NCBI GenBank assembly: GCA_037349105.1
Contig: JAYJMM010000116.1
Location: 3,162,001-3,226,000 of the forward strand
Length of the DNA: 64,000 nt
Origin: Limnomonas spitsbergensis
Taxonomy: Eukaryota; Chlorophyta; Chlorophyceae; Chlamydomonadales
Reading direction: 5' to 3'
Position numbers and translations under genes: made by a program. Shown here piece by piece: positions 36,000 through 49,221 of the stretch (positions are counted from its first letter, which is position 1; each line of letters opens with the position of its first letter). The notes under the pieces were generated by a model that searched no databases, was not told where the DNA came from, and worked only from the letters and a program-made list of their open reading frames with translations.

Positions 36000-37283
36000 C
36001 AAGCATATGTCACCAAGACCAACAAGCGCAGCAGGAACCACCAAACCCCCCCCGACCATATCACTGACTCCTGAATCAGGAGAGCCGTCCTCTGTCCTCC
36101 CCTCATAGTCCGTACCATCCTGCAACGTCGTGGGGGTGGGCGTGCCTGATGCAGACAGCTCGCCACTCCCAGACGCACGTGCCCTCTTGACCTTGCCGCT
36201 GTTGGGTCTTTCCATGCTCAAGCGCGAAGGGTAATGCGCTTGCGCCTTTAGGACAGGCTTCAACGCATGGTAAGCTGTGGGCAGCAATGTTTTGCCTTAT
36301 GGATGAAGAATCTGAGAGTCTATGAAAGCGGCATCGATGGTAAACAAGGTGTTGGCCCCGCCCATGGGCATGCACTTGAGGCTGCCATCCAAGGGCATGG
36401 AGAAGTTCTAGTTAGCCAGGTGTCTATCCTGATCAGCAGATGCCTGATCCATGTTCAAGAAGCAGCACTTGATACTTTGCAGCGTGAGCTTTGCACCGTG
36501 CCCCTCTATGCAAATGTCAAAGCAGAGCTGTGATGGCAACGAGCCATACAGACATCAGCAGGAGGGCGGGGGGAAGGCGAGGAACAGTGCAGGAAGAGCA
36601 GGATGGTTTATGATGGCTTCATTCAGTGCGCAAGCTCCAAGATCAGCAATCAAGTGGAATCGCACACGCGTCGCCGTGGTTTAGCCGTTGAAAACCCGCA
36701 ACCTTCATATGTCGCAGCCGAGGGCGAGGGTTGGCAGAAGTGACATCTGAGAAAGCTCCAGGTATTAGTGTTAGCCAAATTCGCACGAAAGAAGAAAGTG
36801 AAGTCATCTGCAGGGTCATTTGAATCGCAATTCTCCCAACCAAACTTGGAGCCGAGTTGTCACAATCTCGAGCTGAGTTGGCAAGCAAGACGCTGTCCAA
36901 GCGAGGCTTTTGTGACACGAGGGATCGCGAGGGTCTGTGCGTCTTACTTTCTGACAGCGTGGCGAAAATAGATTCATATGTCTGGCTCAAGGTTTCATCC
37001 GCATCACCGGACCGCCACGCTGTCTGAAAGGCTGACAGACAGTAGGCCAGGGTGGTCAGCCCAGCCAAGACTCGTGATGAAGCCGTGTCGGGGACCTCTG
37101 TGATGCAAAACCATTGTACATGAGACTGTGCTAGTCGATTACCGCTGCAACGACGTTGAAATACAGCTGTCAGGACCCGCTGCCACAGGGACCCGTCAAT
37201 CCCGTCATTCGTCAGCTTCGCTGACACTTAGGCTAGGAGGGGAGGTGCAAACAAGCGAGTCTTTCGTTTGTTTGCAAAGAGCC
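36000..37283. other. Upstream region of the CCA1/LHY-like gene
   Basis: This is probably promoter and 5' UTR. A 194-codon - strand open frame spans 36643-37227, ending its 5' side only 57 bp from the MYB start codon. It shows no motif I recognise and no supporting splice structure, so I do not call it a gene. I did not find a perfect evening element (AAAATATCT) here. Confidence 0.35.
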
Positions 37284-40200
37284 ATGGAATATTTCAAGGT
37301 ATGTGGTGTTGGGGAAAAGTGTCAACAAAAGTGCCCAATGCGAGCGCCTCGTGGTCATTTGTTGACAGCCGCAGCCATGTCATGAGGTGAACACCAAGCC
37401 TCTTCCTGATTTTATGTCTCAGGCTAGGAAGCCTTCCACAATAACGAAGACGCGAGAGAGGTGGACGGAAGATGAACACGCTTTGTTCATCGAAGGCCTT
37501 CGGATGCACGGGAGAGCCTGGCGCAAAATAGAAGGTACGATGCACTAAATGAACCCCTTGGCTTGCCTTGCCAACATTCGATGACTATTGCCCGATTGCT
37601 GTATGCACATACCTACACGGTCCCTGCGGTTGTGATGTGTGCAGAGTACATTGGAACCAAGAGCGCTATTCAGATTCGCAGCCACGCCCAGAAGTTTTTT
37701 GACAAGGTCGAGCGACAAAAAGATTCCACGAATGGGGAGCAATCATCCGAGCCAGGTGATCCATCACACCCACCCGGCTAACCACCCCAGACAGGAGCAG
37801 GATACTACATCCTGCGTCCCTCCCACACAATTAGCAACACTTTGGCAACAGTAGGCCTGGCCTGCCCCCTCACACCACCTGAAGTAGCCCGCCACTAGTA
37901 TAGCTGTTTTACACGCCTGCTTGTGGCTGCATGTCTGGCTAGGCTGGGTCCCCAGTGCCCAGCAGCTTCGTTCAGAGACGCTGGCATCATAACGCCACCA
38001 CTCCACCGCATCATAACGCCACCACTCGAGTGAATGTGTACCGCTAGAAGACGCTGCGAGCCTGTACCAACTACCTGCATGTCACCAGCACTTTCGGGTG
38101 AATGCGCCCTACATGCTGTAACCTGCACCAGGTTCAATGCACACTAGATGCCGCAAAGCCCGTACCAACAGCCAGCACTGTTTTGTAGTAGGCCAGGGGC
38201 CTCCAATTCTCCAAATGTTTGCATCCACTAACCCAGACTCCCGGTACGATATCTGTCAGGGAAACAGAAAACATCCATGCCTCACTCACTCGCATCTGAA
38301 CTTGCTTTTACATTCCTCACCCTACACTTCTAGACTGTGTGACGCTCCAACAGCCATGCCATGCCAAGCCTGTGACAGCAACTCTGCCCCCACACCATTC
38401 CCACTCGCAGCCGGCAGTGTCGACATCCCACCCCCCAGGCCCAAGCGCAAGCCCACGAGCCCCTACCCCAGGAACAGGAACTGCAGTTTCAACAGCAACC
38501 AAGGAGGCACAGTCAGCGTGCACTGCCATCAAGGGAACACCAGCGGCTTGGATGCTGCAGCTGCTGCCTACCAACGGGCCAGCATGAGCCCCATGTTGAC
38601 ATCGACGTCTGGATTCGCTCAGGTGACACCTCCTGGAGGGATCTCGGATCTGGTTTGTACTTGGTAGCACTGATCACCAGTGCCAGCACCCCACAGGCAC
38701 CGGTCCGCTCATTTCCATCCTACTCCAGAATTATTTGACTCAAATCTTAAATCAAACTCTTAAAAGTTGCATCTTTCATTAGTGTCTGGGGATCCAAATC
38801 ATACTTGCGGTGTTGGACTTGCTGGGGCCCCTAATTAGATATCATATGAGCCCGGCCTGGGTAGCCGGCCATTCTGCCAGGGCCTCTCCTTGGACTGGAT
38901 ATGCCCTACATCAGGTTGTCCTGCCTCCATTGGGCCGGTTGTCATTGTATCACACTATCACTGTGGAAAAGGAGTAAGAGCTATAGAGTGGCACGACCCT
39001 TGCAGAACTTACGCCCCGCACAGAGCCTCGGATTTGTTTTTAGAATTGTTGCGGACGACCGCATGCAGGCCATGGACAGCGAGGAGGTCAGTGAGGCGAT
39101 GGTGGCAGCGGTCGCTGCGGCTGCCTCTGCAGCAGCAACCGCTGCAGCCGCTGCTGTTGTAGCTGCCGCCGGCCAGGAGGTACAAGCCTATCTGCAGGTG
39201 TGTTCATGGGCTGCTGGCCGCTTTACCTCACCGCTACTGCACGCAACATAATTGCGTGCGGTCAAATGTGTGTTCACCTGTACTGGTCACTCTTTTAGAT
39301 TTTTGACACCACTGACACTTTAAACGGAAGGCTAAACAGCTTGATACCCCTGTATGAATGTGCTGTTTAGTCATTCGCATGGATCCTTCCTTAGCAGCGC
39401 ATTAATCCGTTGTTGAGCTGGACATGTGTAATCCTTTAACCTGTCCTCACTGCCCTTGCTTGCTTGCCTGTGTCGCAGGCCCATCCCCCGGCAGGCTTCC
39501 CCTTCTTCGGCCTGACCCCGACGCTCTTGGCACAGATAGCCTGCCACCACCAGGCCCGTCAGGAGGCGGTAGGCACTGCAGGGGATGGTATTCGTTTTAA
39601 TAAATTTGTATCTGGATGTCGTTTTACCCTCTTCATAGCTGCTCTGTGCAATTGCTCTCGTAACTGCACAGCTGCGGCCTCCAAATAGCAAGGATAGCAT
39701 GGGAGCATTGCAGTAACAAATATTTGCAACTGTTGAATTGTCGAAATTTGTTGTAGGCATCAGGAGCGCTCACCTTTGTGCAGGCGATCTGTTAATCTGT
39801 TGAAGTGGGTTTAAGACATCGGGAGCGCCCTCCTCTGTGCACGCCCTCCTCTGTGAGCACTGAGCAGAGCCTCCATTGATGGAGCCCTCGCTTTGCCTGG
39901 GACTCTTGTCATTCACACAAGGTGTCCCATTGCCACGTTCTTTTTTGCGCAGGCTCGGGCTCGATCCGAGAGCTTGGGAGCTCCTCAGCAACACAGCCTG
40001 GGTACTGGGAACAACAGCCACCAGCAGCACAAGTCCCACTACCAGGTCAAGGCGATGGAGGGAGCGGTACATGTGAGTCCACCCCTTTTGTTCCTTGCGT
40101 GAGCGTAGAGGGAGGCAGGCCGCCTACGCCCAGGCAGGGCGTGTAGGAGGTGCTGGGTAGGTGGTTTTAACTTTTAAGCTGGATCGTGACTACTTCGTTC

Positions 40201-43200
40201 TCCAGTGCCAACAGGGCAATAATAGTGAGATCAACTACCATTTTTTAACGAAATATCGGTAGATTACCGTTAATGATAGAAATTACATGATTTATGTAAA
40301 TGATTGAAATGACAGCGATGGCCTGTGAGACGTATGACCATTGGCATGGGTGCTGGCCTGCTGGGGGGCACCCTGGCCTTGGTGCTGGATAACCTCCCTG
40401 GGTGAACTTTCCCTGGATATAATCACCGGATTATTGCACGAAGGTGCAGGCTGCTGTCACCCAGCACCCACCCCTTCAGATCTGGTCTGATCTGATTCTG
40501 ATCGGTGCTGCTTCTGTACGCAGCTGCTGGGGACCCTGACCGAGGCGACCGGCACGACGACCGACGGAAACATGACAGAGAGTCGCGAGAGCACCGGCAC
40601 GGGCAGCACGGGCGACGGAGACAGCGCCTGCTCGCGCGAGACCGACTTGAAGAAAAACTTGCCCCACCGCGACCGCGACGGTGGTGTCGACAGGACTGTC
40701 AAGGATGCGCCGCTCAGCGGCCGCGACCTGCACCTGCAGGGCCCTGGAAGCATTCAGAGAGCGGGCAGCGGCAGCGCGTGCGCGCTCGCTGCGGGCGGGA
40801 TTGCGGGCGCGGAGGCTAAGGGCATGATGGCGCCTCCGTCGTACACGCGTCGGCCGTACTCGATGGCTCAGCGCAGCCACGAGAACAAGGCTAAGCCGGT
40901 GAGTCAAAAGTGAAGGAGGTGGTGAACCTTACCGGAAAGGGAGGGGCAAAACATGGGGCTCATGATTTCTCCCAGATGTCTCGAGGGTAGTTTTGGTCCT
41001 TTGGTAGGATATCTAAACACTGGTACGCTATCTTGGTGAGACACCTCCTTGACAGAGACGCTGTGTAGTGACTGACACAAGCAGCAGCTTGGAAACTTTG
41101 CTTATTGTCGATTGACGAGCAATATTCTGCCTTACGCTCCACAAAGACTCCATTTCCCCATCGACCGCTCCTTCTTGGGTCTCCCCCTCTTACGCTGCTG
41201 TCGTTGCTGTGCCGCAGGTCTCCCTCAACGTTCCGCTGCGGTCTGCTGGCGGGACACCCAGCAGCCTCACACGCGGCCTTGCTTGGGACAGCCAGGCCAG
41301 GCTGCCCTCCGAAGGAGGCGTTCATACTGTTGTGCCGGCCCTCAAGAGGCAGACTCAGGAGGAGAGCTCCAAGGAGTGCCTGCCCGCGGTGAGGACTGGG
41401 GAGTGGAGCCTTTTTCTGAACAGAGTTGTACCATTAGCGAACTAACTCCACAACTTAATGCCCGAAACATCCAGTAGCTTTAATAACAAGTGTTACAACA
41501 AAACTTGATTTCTGAACAGAGTTTTGCTGGGCAATGCAAGCGGGCACGCAGCATGTGCATGTCATCTCAGTCTCTTCATCACTCATGTCAAGGGTGTCTA
41601 AGCCTCTTGAGCACTTTTGGGATGCTTTTGAACTTCGCTGGGGTGTGAAAAACGCACATCGTGAAGCTCATCCTCACACACTTCATCACAGCAGTAGTGG
41701 TGGTAGCCTGAAACGACATGACGACGGGTTTAAGCAATGCTGTGCAGTGACCACACACCGTGAATTTGAGTACACAACCACTGCCCTGAGTGTGTATCCT
41801 GAAATCACAATGCTGACATACTCTGGCCATTCTTTATCTTGCTGCAGCCTGAGGCCCTCAAGGACGGCAACCAGGCGGACATGTCGGATGGCTGTGGCAG
41901 CTCGCGGCGCCAGCTCCGCCTGACCACGTTTCCCCGCAACGATTGGCACAAGGTGCGCATTGCGGCACTGTGGCTTTTTGGCAGAAGAACAGGCTGTTGG
42001 CAGCAGCAGGGGGCCTGCCGAACCTGATTGGAAGAGCTCAGCCAGCACGAGCAGAGCATAGCCTATTTTTCCACGCATGGTCGTGTGCTGATGTGTGCAA
42101 TCTTTGGATGCAGTGCTCTCCAATCAGGTCATTCTGCTGAGGAGTGTAGGTCTTAACTGCTGTCCTGTCAGGTTGCTCTACTCACAGAGAGCTCACCTTC
42201 CATGGTGCTGTCCCCTTTTTGCCGTGTCCCTTCCTTGCTCTATCCCCTCTCTCGTTGCACCTTAACAACAGGGCCTTAGAAGACATGTGGTTTTATCAAC
42301 AAGGAAAGGAAATGAGGGAAGCATATTTTTATCAACAAGGGGGAAGCATGTTTTGATATTTTTGTCAACAAGAGGGAAGCATCTTTTGTCCTCTGGTAGG
42401 CCCCAGCCGCATATCCTTTATCCTGCTCCTCTGTAAAGACTGATGTGTTTTACCACTTGGGCAAAGGGTAACTCGAGTTGTGTATTCGGACACTTTCGTG
42501 CATTTATTCTCTTACATCCTTCTCCGTTTCTCCAGTCGCAGGCTCTGAAGGAAAGCCGCAACAATGACAGCAATTTAAACCCCACATCAGAAGAAGACAA
42601 CGGGAGCGGTGGCCGAGGCGCCAACGTGACTGTGAGCATGAGGTAGGAGGGGAGGCTGGTTCCGCTGAGGTGGTTGTGGACAAGTCAGTTTGTGTGGCGC
42701 CTGCCTGGTGACTGACAATGCTTGCCTCAGGTATGCCCAGTCCCTGTCCTGCCCGCTCGCTAGAGCATAGCTAATACACACTGAAAGTGAAAAGAGCAGA
42801 GCATGGCTGTTTCTTTTTTTATTTTCGAAGCTGTCACACGATTTGGCAACTGTCATTTGTGCTGGCAGGTGCCACAGGGCCTGCTCCGGATCAATGCAGC
42901 CCATGATGGGACTTTTCTGCAGCCTGCACCGCTTTCTTCCATCCTTTTTCCGGTGCTAGCCTGATTGGATGCTGTGTGGCCCCTTGCAATCAACAGGGAG
43001 ACACAAGGGTCAAACCCGACAAAGGGCACCGGCTCTAATGGCTCCAATGGCAACAATGGCTCAGGGTCCAATGGCAACAATGGCTCCAACGGCAACGGCT
43101 CCAATGGCAACCGGTAGGTGGTTGTATCAGGGGGACTCGGACGTGAAAGGGTTCTTCGCCCGGGCAAAGAAGAAACGGCCAAGCCAAGGCCGAGGTGTTT

Positions 43201-46200
43201 GCATTTTGCGGAGGGCGTCGCTTTGGACTCGTACACCACAAGACTGGCTCTCACATCTCAAGGATGCAGCTTCGCTGAGCGCCCATGCTGGCTTAAAAAC
43301 AGTCTGAATTGCCTGAAGTGGGTATCTGATCCTGCGGATACTATTGCCCAGTACAGTACCGGTGCGCGCCTTTTTATTTTCAGCTCCTAACAAGTGCCTC
43401 CCTGTAGGTGCTCTGGCAATGAGAATGGGAGCTCCGGAAACGAAGAGGGTGGTGGGGAGGAGCTTGTCGCGTGCACTCGCAATGGCTCCACTGGAGACGG
43501 CAACGGCTGCTCTGGAAACGGGAACGGTTCTTCTGGGAACGGAAACTCGGGGAACGGAAACGGATGCTGTGGGAACGGTAACGGCTCCTCGGGGAATGGA
43601 AACGACTTCTGCGGAAATGGGAACGGATCATCCGGAATCGGAAACGACTGCTGTGGAAACGGGAACGGCTGCTCCGGGGAGGGCAGCGGCGGCGGAGGCA
43701 ACGGGTCCTCTGGCAACGGCTCCGGTAATGGCAACGGCTCCTCGGGAGATGGAAACGGCTCTTCGGGCAATGACTCTGGGGATGGCAACGGCGCCTCGGG
43801 CAACGGGAAAGGCTCTGGCCACCGTCCTGGGTCGTCTTTACCCGCCAATGGAAGCTCAGGTAGGGGTTGCCTGCCCTTTTGCTTCTTTCTGTCAAAACCT
43901 GTCAACAAAATGGAATTTCAAGGGCCTCTTTTCCAGCTTTGAAAGGCATCCTAGCTGTGCCGGTAGTAGCTCATGTGTCGCTACTTGTACTATGTGGGGA
44001 GGTTTTCTGGGTGCTATGGATCCCTATGCCTTTGGGACATGCTGGGGGCTGGGGCTCTGGTTCGAATGAGGGTGATGAGGCCACCGGTTCAGGATGGTGC
44101 TTCCCTGCTGGCCCTGCTGAAAGCTCGGCTGTGTGGGGCTGGGAGGGGATGAGCGAGCTCAGGCCACATGGGGTGTTGCTGACCCCATTTGATTGTGATG
44201 AGCATGATCGTGGTCCCATCCAAGGCATCAAAGCCGCGCCATGATTGCCATTTGGGGCTCTCTTTGAAGGCATGCTTGCCGTGCTGGTTCCCACTTGCAG
44301 CTGTGGGAATTGGATCCGGACATGTCCATGGCACCAAGGCCCACGACTTTGCAGACGGGGTCGCGCATCACAGCAGCGGTAAGGAGAGAGGGGCTTTGTG
44401 ATGTCGATGTTGATGGAGCGTCAAGGCTTCCGCCGAGCATCCTGTTTCGAAAGGGCCAGGCTGTGCAAGACAAGAAGACAGGAAAACCTGAGAAACTCGC
44501 AGCAACGTGTGGCATATCTCATATGCCACATATGTATGGCATATCTCATTGCCCAGTTATATACCGCACGTGTGTTTCATTGTTGCTCCGAAGGGCTGTG
44601 CCACGAGTATAACTATTCATTCCGTATGTCATCAGCACACTTGCTGCCCAGAGCGCCCTGAACATATAAACATGCCCTTAACGGCGTCTGCTCTGCGCCC
44701 TGCCCTGCTCGTCCCCTCCGCTCTTCGGCCCGCCCGCCCCCACCTGGCCCTGCTCCTCATCTGGCCCTGCCCCCCTCTTCCCTTCTGCAGGCCTCCGAGG
44801 CCAGAACTACTTGATCAACCATCAGCTATACCACAAGCCAAGCAGTGCCTTCCAGCTGGTGCACCCCAAGCTGCGGGCGGCGGCTCCAGCTGCCGAAAGC
44901 GGCGCTCCTGGTAAGGCCTTTCTGTCTCTCGCCTGTCCGCGACGCCACGCGCACAGCATCTTTCGTTCTTGCGTGGCAGAAGGTTTTTCTTCACCCTCTG
45001 ATTCTTGCAATAAATGATGTTTACAGTTGTTGACATGCATTCTAAATCCCGAATGCTGGTGCCTGTAATGGGAAGATGTTGGTGACGTAGTTGTAGCTGA
45101 AGTCTATGCCTCCTGACCACATGTCACGGCACCGACCCCTTCCATTCACTGGCGTTGTCGTAGCTATGAGGCGCTCGGAGGCTGTTCTCCACCATGCGTC
45201 CTTGCTCCCGGGCGACAAGCAGCTGCAGATGGATGCCAAGCAGCAGCTGAGCTTCCTGCACCAGCAGGTGACTTTTCGCTTTGGCCCGGTGTCGGATGGG
45301 GTCGCTTTGGCTTTGTATTGGATGGGGTCGCTTTGGTTGGATGCTGGGGCAGGCAAGTGGAAGTGGAGAGACCCGATATAAGTGGCGTATGACCTTGGAA
45401 TCCAGGTCTGTGTGTGCTTCACAGCGTCGTAAATCCTGTCCGCGCAACAAGCTGGCCTCAGTTAGTTGTGAAAGCTTTTGGCGGCATAACTAACCGGCCC
45501 CAGCGAGCAGTGAAACTTTTTACCGCGTTACTTACCGGCCCCGATTGGGTCTTGCAGCTTGACAGAACAACTAACTCGCCTCGATGCGGCCTGCTGCTTC
45601 TGCAGGTGTTGCATCAGCTCCAGATTCTAGGCGCTCAGCAGCAGAGCTTGTCTGGCGGAGGGCTACAGATCAAAGCACAGGCTCTATCAGACAGCCAGGC
45701 TGATGGTGAGTGGGAGGGTGCGCCCTGCCAAGGGTGCCACCGTCCCACTGAGCAAGCTTGTGTGGTGAGCGCGTTGGGCTTGAATGACCATTGCACTCTT
45801 CACAGTCTTTCTTCGGGACCTTCCAAGCTCGGACTATTGAATTTTAAATGTCGATTGCCCAAGCAAACCTTTTCAGGCCTTCGAGATCCAAACTTGAGGG
45901 GCATTGAAGTATGCAACCAGGTTTTGATGGGGCTCCCTCTGAGCTCTGTCCCTGGATTACAACACACACACACCTGTGAACTGGTGGTGGGTAAATACAA
46001 CTTACAAGCAACCTGTGCCCCGGTGGTTTGACATGCTTCTGGCACCAGGGGCATGTCTAGGATGACAATGGATCCATATATTACCTCATGCGCGCGTCTC
46101 ATGAACTCCTAGTGCGCACAAGCCTGCTCATTCTGTTCATTTAGCCTTTCTTTGTTTGCAAGAAACTGGCGCGTAATCCTTTTCATGCCCTCTCTCCAGA

Positions 46201-47229
46201 ATCCAGCGGCCCGGAGACCCTGAGGACGGCTCCCGTCGTCTGCTCGGCGCCGTCTCGTCTGCAGCTCCTCAAAGCCGCGGCGAAACAGCTGCCTCTCCAG
46301 CGCTCAGCTATCAGCCCTCAGAGCTCAATTGAGAGGCAGGCAAGTAGCTGGCAGCTCAAAGGCTTTGATTGAAGCTGTGATGCAAGAGCATGTACAAGGG
46401 ATCCTGCTGCGCATCCTCTATGGCTGCTGAGGAAAGCCTTGATTGATCGACACAGTATATTTTGTTTATTGTTAGTAGGCTTGACACACGTTGAAGGCCC
46501 CTCGTCTCGGCAGAATATTAGAACGCTTCGTTTTTAGAACACATACTTCGTTGTATTTCAAGGCTTGATGCCAAGTGCAACATGCCTTTCTCTGAGGGAG
46601 CCTCCGGTCGATTGTGCTGCCCGCAGATCAGCTCCTCAATGGGCCTCTCCGCGTCGTTGCAACAGGGCCCATCATGGATCATTGGACCAGGCAGCACCGG
46701 ACCGACGCCCCCACCTGTTGCACTAATGGCTGCAGAAGGCCAGGCTTTCCCAGCCACTCACCCCTCCGCCCGCCTTGTGGGCACTGTGGGGCCGAGCGGC
46801 TCAAGCATACGCAGCCTGAGCGCCAGCCTGAGGCTCCCTGAAGCTGTGATTTTACTCCAGCAGGTGCCGCCCTCGTTGGAGGTCATGCATGCGGCTTTAC
46901 CGGCGCAGCTTCCTGCCGTTTCGTCTCTGATGGCGGCGCCTCAGCACAGCGTGTCCCCGAGGCTGTCGCCGGCACACATCAGATCCTCTGCCTTGCTCTA
47001 TGCCGTGCGGCAGCAGCAGGCAATACATGAGCAGCAGGCGGTACAGCAGGACAGGGTGCAGGGTGAGGCAGTGACGGCGGCGGCAGCCCTGCCTGCTCCG
47101 ACGGACGATACTGGGATGGAGGTTGTCTCAGAGGCAGCGCCTGTGGCTGCAGATGGGACCAAACGCAGCATGGCTGAGGAGCCCGACAGGGAGGCAGCGC
47201 TGTCACCGCCGGTCAAGCGGCAGCGTTGA
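37284..47229 (+). CDS. CCA1/LHY/REVEILLE-like single-MYB transcription factor
   Basis: This plant-lineage family binds DNA in the nucleus and includes circadian clock regulators. Nineteen coding exons chain in phase: 37284-37298, 37423-37534, 37645-37755, 38411-38622, 39069-39197, 39479-39568, 39953-40072, 40524-40898, 41218-41388, 41848-41952, 42536-42631, 43001-43113, 43408-43859, 44301-44378, 44791-44910, 45164-45267, 45606-45705, 46200-46339, 46627-47229; 3246 nt, 1081 residues plus TGA. The protein starts MEYFKARKPSTITKTRERW, the MYB repeat continues RMHGRAWRKIEEYIGTKSA, and ends IQIRSHAQKFFDKVERQ. Soon after comes IPPPRPKRKPTSPYPR, diagnostic of CCA1/LHY/RVE proteins. An Ala-rich stretch with ACHHQARQEA and SQALKES segments resembles LHY-type tails. 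Exons 12-13 encode about 190 residues of Gly/Asn/Ser-rich sequence. Exon 12's acceptor (GGGAG at 43000) is the least certain. Intron 18 is GC-AG (GCAAGT). The long C-terminus is Gln/Ala-rich. Confidence 0.88.
42275..42392. repeat. Three-copy imperfect repeat in MYB-gene intron
   Basis: TTTTATCAACAAGG followed by GGAAGCAT occurs near 42292, 42328 and 42364 (the last as TTTTGTCAACAAGAGGGAAG). The period is about 35 bp. Confidence 0.7.
44095..44150 (+). mobile_element. Very short LINE 3'-tail relic
   Basis: GGCCCTGCTGAAAGCTCGGC followed by TGTGTGGG matches the tail string shared by the LINE copies at 23.43, 33.63 and 54.48 kb. It lies inside an intron of the MYB gene. Low information content, so tentative. 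Confidence 0.35.
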
Positions 47230-48470
47230 TACACGGCGTCGTAGCTGCTGCGGTCGGAGTTGGTCCTGTACAGTTTTTTGAACGGCTGTTATGAGGTTTA
47301 AGTAGAGCTATCAGTATAAGATTCATCCTGAAACACTGTCGGTATTGGCTGAAAAAGAACTTCGGTATAGTGTGAACTTAACATTGGTTACCGGGTTCAA
47401 CTCTCTGGGATGACCATAGAATCAGCCGGGGTTTTGAGGTCAGTGGCTCACTGCATAAACGATTGGAAGATATGCGTCAAGAACTCGAGATGCCATGAAT
47501 GTGATATTATTTCTTGTGCCATCCCGATGGCAGGATGGCTGTTAGGTTGTGCCCGCAGCCATCGTGTGCCTTGTATCACGCCCAGGTTGCGTTGTGTGCA
47601 TATGATTCAGGCTATGCTACCTGTGTTTTTACAAAGTGTGTAGAGTTAGGTGGCCGCAACTCTAGTAATATGGATTACGTGCCCACAAGGCCACTTGCAT
47701 GTGAACTGGGCGTATGGTAGAGCCATTGGGCGTTTGTATTGCATTTTATCGGGGCTTGATGAGCCTGTGTGAACCAAATATAGCCGACGCTTTTGGCTTG
47801 TCAGGTGCCCTTTTTAGTTTTCCCTTTTGAATATTCATTGGATATCAGGTCCCCTATTTTGTGTCGGGATGCCTGCTCGTGATTGGCTGAGCTGGCATGG
47901 TAGATGGGATCAGAGGATGACCTTTTGGCAACAAGAAATCTGATGCAGAACATAGCGCCAACAACATTTTGATTTTGATTAAGACTTGTCCCTTTGTACT
48001 TGTTTTGTTTTAAATTCCTACACTTTCGTACAGGTAGCTTGGAAGGCACCACCCAGGGCAATTTGGATCAGGTCACTGCTCTTGGTAAGGAGATTCAGTG
48101 CAAGGGAGGAGGTTCAGCTGAGAATGAAGCTTGGGGGCATCAGAGGGCTGGTATTTCATTTTTGAAGTCTGCACGTGAATGGCGTTTTAAATACCTTCAA
48201 TGTCCTGTACCTTTGCTTCCTAGTCTCTGCCCCTCTAGCGGATTCTTTTATTGTGCTGGAATTGGGGATATTCTGCTTTAGGAAGCTGGAGCAGATGCCA
48301 AGTTCCTCAGGGCTTCTGGTTGTAACATGGTCACATAGTAGTTTCAATCTGCTTTCATTTTTTAATTTTTTTGAAGGAGCCGCCAAGTCACTTGTAATCA
48401 GTGCTGTGCTGATTACGGTACTTATGGTGGCTGAATTACGTAGCTGAGTTTCTGTCAATGTAATGCAAGG
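47230..48470. other. Downstream of the MYB gene, no gene recognised
   Basis: Contains the presumed 3' UTR. A short + strand segment after an ACAG at about 48034 reads SLEGTTQGNLDQVTALG, which could be a stray exon, but no partner exons were found. Confidence 0.35.
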
Positions 48471-48551
48471 CAGATTCAGCTACTTTATCCAGTAAGAGGC
48501 CGTAATATCACCATTTCAGAACTAGGTAGCACAAAACGGCAAAAACTGTTT

Positions 48552-48588
48552 CGTATCCGGAGCAGATCGCTGCCCCGCTCCGGATACG
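48552..48588. other. Perfect 12-bp inverted repeat
   Basis: CGTATCCGGAGC at 48552-48563 pairs with GCTCCGGATACG at 48577-48588 over a 13-nt loop. Related GGAGCGG/GTATCC strings reappear near 49920-49960, so it may be part of a dispersed element. Confidence 0.6.
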
Positions 48589-48847
48589 GCAATACTGCTC
48601 CGATCCGGCTCACCATGCGGGAATTGTTTTGCAGCCCTTCCGGGCGACATGACAGGCCATGCAAACCCAGCACACTTGCGGTTTAGACGTCTTTGGGGGC
48701 GGCTTCAGCAACCACGCGATAGTACGCCTACACAATATGTCCGATAGAGCTCAGGACATCGCTGACGTCCCAGACAGATTCGTTGACAACCTCGGGAAAA
48801 CGCTAAAACTCCCTGGCCCGTACAAGTTGTCTTCCAATACGCGATGT

Positions 48848-49062
48848 GGTGTTGCAAGCAATGCAAGCTTAAGTTGATTGGCTCCGGTATGACGAAGACT
48901 TTAGCCCATTGCAACACAGGGACAGAAAAAGATGTCTGCGAACAATCAATTGCCTGTTTTAAGGAACAACGAACTCCGAAAACAACGAAACACGTCTGCG
49001 ACTACTATACGGTGTCCGAGCCATATTCCAATCGTCAGATCGATCAGCAATTCAGCACTTGA
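48848..49062 (+). pseudogene. BED-like zinc-finger fragment (hAT-type transposon relic?)
   Basis: The frame starting near 48844 reads WCCKQCKLKLIGSGMTKTLA then HCNTGTEKDVCEQ. The spacing Cys-x2-Cys, a GS/GG turn, then His and a GT-K-V-C tail resembles the BED finger at the N-terminus of hAT transposases. It stops at 49060-49062 without any transposase core. Low to moderate confidence. Confidence 0.4.
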
Positions 49063-49221
49063 CGAGCTAAGAAAACCCAGCCTTACCGGGTAACCCTGAG
49101 CCAAAGTCGCCTCATTCTGCATACCGACGGTATCAGGCAAGGTTGCAGCCAGATTTGAAGGGCAAAGGGGAAATTTAAGGGGATATTAGTTGTGCATGGC
49201 AACCAAAAACTGGGGTTCTTA

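Noticed and set aside
36643..37227. 194-codon minus-strand ORF divergent from the MYB gene
   Set aside because: No recognisable motif and no splice support; more likely MYB-gene promoter or 5' UTR. Not fully excluded.
43344..44069. Alternative long frames (Thr/Ala- or Arg/Ser-rich) over the Gly/Asn/Ser exon
   Set aside because: Shadow frames of a repetitive GGNAACGGN sequence; only the Gly/Asn/Ser frame is in phase with both neighbouring MYB-gene exons.
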